Shown here piece by piece: positions 59,082 through 64,000 of a stretch of DNA of 64,000 bases. The DNA lies in assembly GCF_002967765.1 (NCBI RefSeq), contig NZ_PUHY01000012.1, forward strand, positions 930,001 to 994,000, in the 5' to 3' direction. The notes under the pieces were generated by a model. It did no database searches, was not told the origin of the DNA, and saw nothing but the letters and a program-made list of their open reading frames with translations. The stretch is from Blastopirellula marina (GTDB lineage: Bacteria > Planctomycetota > Planctomycetia > Pirellulales > Pirellulaceae). The first letter of the stretch is position 1; each line of letters starts with the position of its first letter. Both the position numbers and the translations under genes were made by a program.

Positions 59082-59618
59082 CTACTTCAGCTTCTCACCA
59101 AACTGCTTCCGGAATTTGTCGACCTTCGGACGGACGACCATCGCACAATAGGGGTTGCTCGGGTTGTTGGCCAAGTATTCTTGGTGGTAATTCTCGGCCG
59201 GATAATAGTTGTTGATCTCGGTCACTTCGGTAACGATCTTGGCTGGGAACGCGCCAGTGTCATTTAGCTTCGCGATGAAAGCCTCAGCTGCTTCTTTCTG
59301 GGCCTGGCTGTGGTAGAAAATCGCGCTGCGGTACTGCGGGCCGACGTCGTTCCCTTGGCGATCCTTGGTGGTCGGATCGTGCGTTTGGAAGAAGATTTCC
59401 AAAAGGTCTTCGTAGCTCACCTCATCAGGATCGAACGTGATTTGAATCACTTCGGCGTGGCCGGTTGTTTTGGTGCAGACTTGTTCGTACGTCGGGTTGG
59501 CAACATGCCCGCCTGCGTAACCAGAGGTAACCGATTCGACCCCGCGCAGTTCACTGAAGACTGCCTCGGTGCACCAGAAACAACCGCCACCAAAAGTCGC
59601 CGCTTCGATTTCCGCCAT
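59082..59618 (-). CDS. msrA: Peptide-methionine (S)-S-oxide reductase
   Basis: A 178-residue MsrA of normal length that repairs oxidised methionine in proteins. The catalytic cysteine is C13 in GGGCFWCTEAVF; GYAGGHVANPTYEQVCTKTTGHAEVI, FFQTHDPTTKDRQGNDVGPQYRSAIFY and AENYHQEYL are family motifs. No signal peptide, so cytoplasmic. It starts three bases after the uvrA stop on the same strand, so both damage-repair genes share a transcript, ended by the terminator at 59029. Confidence 0.95.
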   Translation of the reverse strand: MAEIEAATFGGGCFWCTEAVFSELRGVESVTSGYAGGHVANPTYEQVCTKTTGHAEVIQITFDPDEVSYEDLLEIFFQTHDPTTKDRQGNDVGPQYRSAIFYHSQAQKEAAEAFIAKLNDTGAFPAKIVTEVTEINNYYPAENYHQEYLANNPSNPYCAMVVRPKVDKFRKQFGEKLK

Positions 59619-59621
59619 ACT

Positions 59622-62489
59622 TCACTCTTCCGTTTTCTGACCGTTCAACAGTGGTTTCAAATATTGGCCTGTATAACTCTCAGCGACTTCGGCGACTTGT
59701 TCTGGGGTGCCAGTTGCGATGATTTTGCCACCGCCAGCGCCCCCTTCGGGACCGAGGTCGATCAGCCAGTCGGCACTCTTGATGACGTCCAGGTTGTGTT
59801 CAATCACCAGAACGGTGTTCCCTTTTTCGACCAGCCGAATCAATACAGACAGCAGCCGGCGGATGTCCTCGAAGTGAAGTCCAGTGGTTGGTTCGTCTAG
59901 GACGTACAGCGTCGAACCGGTTTCGGTACGGGCCAATTCCGTGGCTAATTTTATGCGCTGCGCTTCGCCGCCGGAAAGGGTTGTGCTGGGCTGACCAAGC
60001 GAAAGATAGCCCAGGCCCACATCGCATAAACTGGACAGTACCCGGTGGATCGTCGGGACGTTCTCGAAGAACTCAGCCGCTTCTTCAATAGGCAAGTTCA
60101 GTACGTCGGCAATCGAGAGGTCCTTGTATTTCACCCGCAATGTCTGGCGGTTAAACCGTTTGCCGTTGCACATTGGGCATTCGACAAACAGGTCCGGCAG
60201 GAAGTTCATTTCGATCTTCCGTAAGCCTTGTCCCTGGCATTCCTCGCAGCGTCCTCCCTTCACATTGAAACTGAAGCGGGACGCTTTGTAACCGTACTGC
60301 TTGGCTTGCCGCGTGCCGGCGTACACTTTGCGGATTTCGTCGAACACGCCGGTGTAGGTAGCCGGGTTGCTGCGTGGAGTGCGACCGATCGGCGATTGAT
60401 CGATTGGAATAACCTTATCGACTTGGCTGGTTCCCCGAAGGCTGCTGAAGGGGCCTGGCCGCTGGGATGGTTGCCCCAACCGGCGAAGCAGGGCTGGCGT
60501 GATCGTTTCATTGACGAGCGAACTCTTGCCGCTGCCACTTACCCCGGTTACGCAGACGAGTGCCCCCAGGGGGATTTGTACCGCGACATCCTTCAGGTTA
60601 TTCGTCGTTGCCCCTTCGAGCGAGATCATGCGGGTCTTGGCGATCTTACGACGTGATTCAGGAACGTCAATCTTTCGGCGACCGGAGAGATATTGCCCTG
60701 TGATCGAGTCTTCGACGTTCGAGACCACCTCAGGCGTGCCTTCGGCGATGATCTGTCCGCCGTGGTGCCCGGCGCCAGGACCGACGTCGACCAGGCGATC
60801 GGCGACCCGCATGATGGCTTCATCATGTTCGACCACGATCACGGTATTGCCGTGATCTCGCAGGTCGACTAGAGCTTCGATCAAACGATGATTGTCGCGA
60901 GAATGGAGCCCAATGGAAGGTTCGTCCAGGATGTAACAGATTCCGACCAAGCCACTGCCGATGCCGGTGGCTAGACGTACCCGCTGAAGTTCGCCACCAC
61001 TAAGCGTATCGGCGGCGCGATCAAGCGTGAGGTAATCGGCCCCCACCTTTTCCAGAAACGTCAAACGCTTGGAGATCTCTCGCACAATTGGCGTGGCGAT
61101 CAAGCTCTCGTGCTCATTAAACTCAAGTTGATCGAACCAGACCCGAGCATCGTTAATGCTCAGACGGACGATTTCATGAATGTTGTTGCCGGCGACCCGC
61201 ACGGCCAAGGCTTCGGGACGGAGCCGTGCCCCATGGCAGGAAGGGCAGGGGAGTTTGCCGCGGAACTTGGTCAACTGATCGAGCCGCTTCTTTCGCGTCG
61301 TGGTGACGAATTCCTTTTCCAAAGCGATGAGAATTCCTTGGAATTTATCTTCGCCGGAAAGCAGCTTCTCGCGCTGTAGATCGGTCCACTCACTCAGTTT
61401 AGTATCGCGATCAAGCTTATGCTTCGTAAGGAAGGCATCCAGCCCTTTCGCCAATTTCGCAACGGCTGCGGACGTCACGCCACGCCACGGAGCAATCGCG
61501 CCTTCTTCGAGCGAAAGCTCTTTGTCTGGTACGACCAAGTCAGGGTCGAATTCCTCACAGATGCCCAGGCCTTCGCACTTGGGGCAGGTTCCATAAGGAC
61601 TGTTGAAGCTAAACGTGCGAGGTTCGATATCGATGAAGCTGAGATTACATTCGACGCACGCCAACTCGGTGTTGAAGATCTGGTCGACCCACGTGCCTTT
61701 CGGGTGCTCCTCGTCGACGAGTTCGGTATCCAGGTGGCACGATAGTAAGCGGCCATCTCCGAGCTTTAAGGCCATGCCCACCGAATCACTCATCCGCGAT
61801 CGAAGACCCTCGCGAATGATAATGCGGTCGACGATGGCTTCGACCGTGTGATTCTTCTTCGGATTCAGTTCAGGAACTTCGTCGATTTGGTAGACCTCGT
61901 CATCAACACGGACCCGCAACAAGCCTTCGCGGCGAATTTTGTCGATGACTTCCTTATGAGCCCCTTTGCGTCCTTGAACCATGGGGGCCATGATCATCAG
62001 CTTTGTCTCCTCAGGCAGATCGAGGAGTCGGTCTTGAATCTGTTCGGCTGTCTGCTGTGTGATCGGTCGACCACACTTCCAGCAATGCGGTTGCCCGAGG
62101 CGGGCCATCAGCAGACGCAGATAATCGTAGATTTCAGTGATCGTCGCGACCGTACTACGCGGGTTTTGGCTGCCGGTGCGTTGATCGATGCAGATGGTGG
62201 GCTGCAAACCAACAATCAAGTCAACGTCAGGCCGTTCCATCTGGTCGAGGAACTGGCGAGCGTATACCGACAGGCTTTCGACGTATTGGCGTTGCCCTTC
62301 CGCATAGAGAGTGTCCAGAGCGAGTGAGCTTTTTCCGGAACCACTAGGACCTGTGATCACAATCAGCTGGTCGCGGGGTAGGTCGATGTCGACGTTTTTG
62401 AGGTTATGTACCCGTGCTCCACGGACACGAATGTTGTCCGATTCCTGGGTCGGGTCGATGGCAGTCAGCTTGTCTCGATGAAAATCCAC
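59622..62489 (-). CDS. uvrA: Excinuclease ABC subunit A
   Basis: A full-length 955-residue UvrA, the damage-recognition ATPase of nucleotide excision repair. The first Walker A is GPSGSGKSS (47-55) and the second GVSGSGKSS; two ABC signatures ([24 protein letters not shown]) and Walker B sequences ([22 protein letters not shown]) are intact. Zinc fingers: CVECNLS...YGTCPKC and GGRCEECQG...ECPMC. It is followed by msrA after three bases. No SOS-type box was recognised in its leader. Confidence 0.96.
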   Translation of the reverse strand: MDFHRDKLTAIDPTQESDNIRVRGARVHNLKNVDIDLPRDQLIVITGPSGSGKSSLALDTLYAEGQRQYVESLSVYARQFLDQMERPDVDLIVGLQPTICIDQRTGSQNPRSTVATITEIYDYLRLLMARLGQPHCWKCGRPITQQTAEQIQDRLLDLPEETKLMIMAPMVQGRKGAHKEVIDKIRREGLLRVRVDDEVYQIDEVPELNPKKNHTVEAIVDRIIIREGLRSRMSDSVGMALKLGDGRLLSCHLDTELVDEEHPKGTWVDQIFNTELACVECNLSFIDIEPRTFSFNSPYGTCPKCEGLGICEEFDPDLVVPDKELSLEEGAIAPWRGVTSAAVAKLAKGLDAFLTKHKLDRDTKLSEWTDLQREKLLSGEDKFQGILIALEKEFVTTTRKKRLDQLTKFRGKLPCPSCHGARLRPEALAVRVAGNNIHEIVRLSINDARVWFDQLEFNEHESLIATPIVREISKRLTFLEKVGADYLTLDRAADTLSGGELQRVRLATGIGSGLVGICYILDEPSIGLHSRDNHRLIEALVDLRDHGNTVIVVEHDEAIMRVADRLVDVGPGAGHHGGQIIAEGTPEVVSNVEDSITGQYLSGRRKIDVPESRRKIAKTRMISLEGATTNNLKDVAVQIPLGALVCVTGVSGSGKSSLVNETITPALLRRLGQPSQRPGPFSSLRGTSQVDKVIPIDQSPIGRTPRSNPATYTGVFDEIRKVYAGTRQAKQYGYKASRFSFNVKGGRCEECQGQGLRKIEMNFLPDLFVECPMCNGKRFNRQTLRVKYKDLSIADVLNLPIEEAAEFFENVPTIHRVLSSLCDVGLGYLSLGQPSTTLSGGEAQRIKLATELARTETGSTLYVLDEPTTGLHFEDIRRLLSVLIRLVEKGNTVLVIEHNLDVIKSADWLIDLGPEGGAGGGKIIATGTPEQVAEVAESYTGQYLKPLLNGQKTEE

Positions 62490-62836
62490 GATGGCAGACC
62501 GTCATGCTTGGCTGAAAGACCGGGCCTCGCGCCGTGCCCCTGCCATGGGGCAAACCCGACCTTAAAGGTATAAATGAATAGTGGCAATTCAGTTCAGGCT
62601 ATCAGGCCCCGCCAACAGTGGCAACTAGTGGACTTCGATCGCAGCGCGAGGGACCTCCTTGGTGATCGTCGCGGAAATCCCTGGGCACCGCTTCAAGTAG
62701 CGAACTAAAAAGAAGTTACGTGGCGTCTCGGGTCACTCAAAGGGATTGAGTCCGCAAGAAGATCTCGATCCAATCGCTAGAATTGGTGGCCGTAACCTTA
62801 GCATTGCGGCAAGAGAAGGGGACAGCGGAAGGAATT
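62490..62836. other. Intergenic region between divergent uvrA and the HD hydrolase
   Basis: No gene is supported. It contains a 6-bp stem TGCCCC/GGGGCA around 62535-62555 in the uvrA leader and two copies of AGTGGCAA, about 40 bases apart near 62580 and 62620. Both genes must be controlled from here, but no clear -35/-10 pair was found. Confidence 0.45.
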
Positions 62837-63946
62837 ATGCATAGCTTCATGCATTACAACGAGCGGGAAGAGCGACTTCTGGCTCCTTACGCGCTGCGCA
62901 GCAAGCATTCTCGGGGTCGCGAGTTCGACGAAGCGGAGCACGCATATCGCTCGCCATTTCAACGTGATCGCGATCGAATCATTCACAGCAGTGCGTTTCG
63001 TCGCCTGGCCGATAAGACCCAGGTGTTCATGAACGTCAGCGATTACCACCGGACGCGACTGACGCACACTATCGAAGTGGTCACCATTGCACGGACGATT
63101 GGCCGCACGCTGGGGCTCAATGAAGAACTGATCGAGGCCTTAGGTCATCTACACGACATCGGGCATCCGCCGTTTGGCCACTCCGGCGAAGACGTATTAA
63201 AGGAATGCATGGTGGATTGTGGCGGTTTCTCGCACAATGCATTCGGCTTGGTACTAGTAAAAAACCTGGAAGTTCGTAGCCCTTACTACGAAGGTTTGAA
63301 CCTCTCTTACGAGGTCCTTGAAGGGCAGCACACACGAGTCGATAAGCGGCAAATGACGTTTCTGCGACCTCTGTTAGAGGCTCAAACGGTCGAAACCGTC
63401 GACAGTATTGCCTACGACGCTCACGATACGGACGATGCCTGGAAGTTGGGCCTGGTCAGCTTTGAAGAACTGATGCAGATTCCACTGTTCGCGCAGAGTA
63501 CTGAGCGGGTCTATCAGCGGTTTGGCGAGTTGTCGGGTCGCCGACTTCGGAAGCTAGTCGTTCGCCAGCTAATTGATTTTCAGGTGACCGATGTCCTGGA
63601 GACGGCCATGGAGCGTCTGGCGAAATGGTCGCCAGGGAGTCCTGAAGAAGCCGAGATGTGCGAGCCTATCATTACGGTTAGTGATGATCTGCGTGCACGT
63701 AAAACACAGTTGGAACAATTTTTGTTTCACCGTGTTTACCGTCATCCCAAGATTGTTGAATTTCGACAGCGAGGCCAGGATCAGCTTCGCCGCATGTACG
63801 ATGGCTACCTGCGACGCCCGGAGTTGATCCGGGGGAAGCTAAGCGAGTGGCTCGACGTTTGGGGCCTGCCGCGAACCGTTGGCTACTATATAGCCACCAT
63901 GACCGATTCGTATTGCCAACGTGAATTTGACGCCCATTTTCGCTAA
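62837..63946 (+). CDS. dgt: dGTPase-like HD-domain nucleotide hydrolase
   Basis: The ATG at 62837 has GGAAGGA five bases upstream, better than the TTG at 62783. The 369-residue protein is a deoxyguanosinetriphosphate triphosphohydrolase-like enzyme that splits dNTPs to nucleoside and triphosphate. Motifs are YRSPFQRDRDRIIHSSAFRRL, H77 in RLTHTIEVV, the HD pair H106-D107 in GHLHDIGHPPFGHSGE, and SIAYDAHDTDDA with the last metal ligand. The length fits the short (type 2) dGTPases. It is divergent from uvrA. Confidence 0.92.
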   Translation: MHSFMHYNEREERLLAPYALRSKHSRGREFDEAEHAYRSPFQRDRDRIIHSSAFRRLADKTQVFMNVSDYHRTRLTHTIEVVTIARTIGRTLGLNEELIEALGHLHDIGHPPFGHSGEDVLKECMVDCGGFSHNAFGLVLVKNLEVRSPYYEGLNLSYEVLEGQHTRVDKRQMTFLRPLLEAQTVETVDSIAYDAHDTDDAWKLGLVSFEELMQIPLFAQSTERVYQRFGELSGRRLRKLVVRQLIDFQVTDVLETAMERLAKWSPGSPEEAEMCEPIITVSDDLRARKTQLEQFLFHRVYRHPKIVEFRQRGQDQLRRMYDGYLRRPELIRGKLSEWLDVWGLPRTVGYYIATMTDSYCQREFDAHFR

Positions 63947-64000
63947 GCAATGGGGATGCTTTCCCTGTAATTGCAGGGTAGAATGCTACACTTGGAACAT

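Noticed and set aside
1-64000. tRNA, rRNA, CRISPR arrays, insertion sequences and phage genes
   Set aside because: I looked for T-loop motifs, spaced direct repeats, transposase motifs and phage structural genes in the gaps and found none.

Overview
The window reads as chromosomal DNA of a planctomycete, most likely in or near the Pirellulales (Blastopirellula/Bremerella/Rhodopirellula relatives). This rests on protein families, not on a database search: planctomycete cytochrome c (PSCyt1) domains with DUF1549/DUF1553, exported DUF1501 proteins, a PVC-type haem-binding dehydrogenase, DUF1080 and ThuA domains, a sulfatase, a PTPMT1-type phosphatase and a secreted tripeptidyl-peptidase II. About fifty protein genes are called. 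I saw no rRNA, tRNA, CRISPR array, insertion sequence or phage gene.

Layout. 1-11 kb (+): the 3' part of a haem-binding dehydrogenase, an exported TPP II-like protease, and a DUF1549/DUF1553 cytochrome followed by a DUF1501 protein. 11.4-16.6 kb: a degenerate radical-SAM/SPASM-like protein, a minus-strand ThuA / DUF1080-ThuA cluster and a PTPMT1-like phosphatase. 16.7-20.4 kb: pterin dehydratase, a TPR protein and a PQQ-propeller lipoprotein. 20.6-30.3 kb (+): a promoter with a long leader, then DUF1501, a PPC-domain protein, a second DUF1549/DUF1553 cytochrome and a cytochrome-WD40-coiled-coil protein, closed by a bidirectional terminator. 30.3-40.1 kb: housekeeping and small metabolic genes (cysK, cupin, CbiX-type chelatase, a transporter-GyrI fusion, pyrE, PhzF, pdxA, a GSDH-type sugar dehydrogenase).

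40.1-50.5 kb: a gap of almost 0.8 kb, then lysS with an extra N-terminal domain, a Lol-type ABC permease and ATPase, three tandem membrane-anchored LRR paralogues, a LysM/YkuD protein lacking its catalytic cysteine, and a small zinc ribbon protein. 50.5-53.2 kb: a nested palindrome, rarA, a candidate structured small RNA with its own promoter and terminator, and a DUF3050 protein. 53.4-59 kb (+): a probable operon of LamG protein, Tat-exported pyruvyl-transferase-like protein, sulfatase and three tandem four-helix membrane paralogues, all with non-ATG starts. 59-64 kb: msrA and uvrA (minus) and a dGTPase-like HD hydrolase (+).

How it fits together. Much of the window encodes exported proteins for the periplasm or cell surface: haem proteins paired with DUF1501 partners, sugar-handling domains and a sulfatase, as expected of a planctomycete that degrades complex, often sulfated, polysaccharides. 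The least expected items are the candidate small RNA at 52263-52402, the lysS extension, the transporter-GyrI fusion with an internal ribosome binding site, the radical-SAM-like protein without its iron-sulfur motif, and the YkuD domain without its cysteine. All functions are inferred from sequence motifs recognised by eye.
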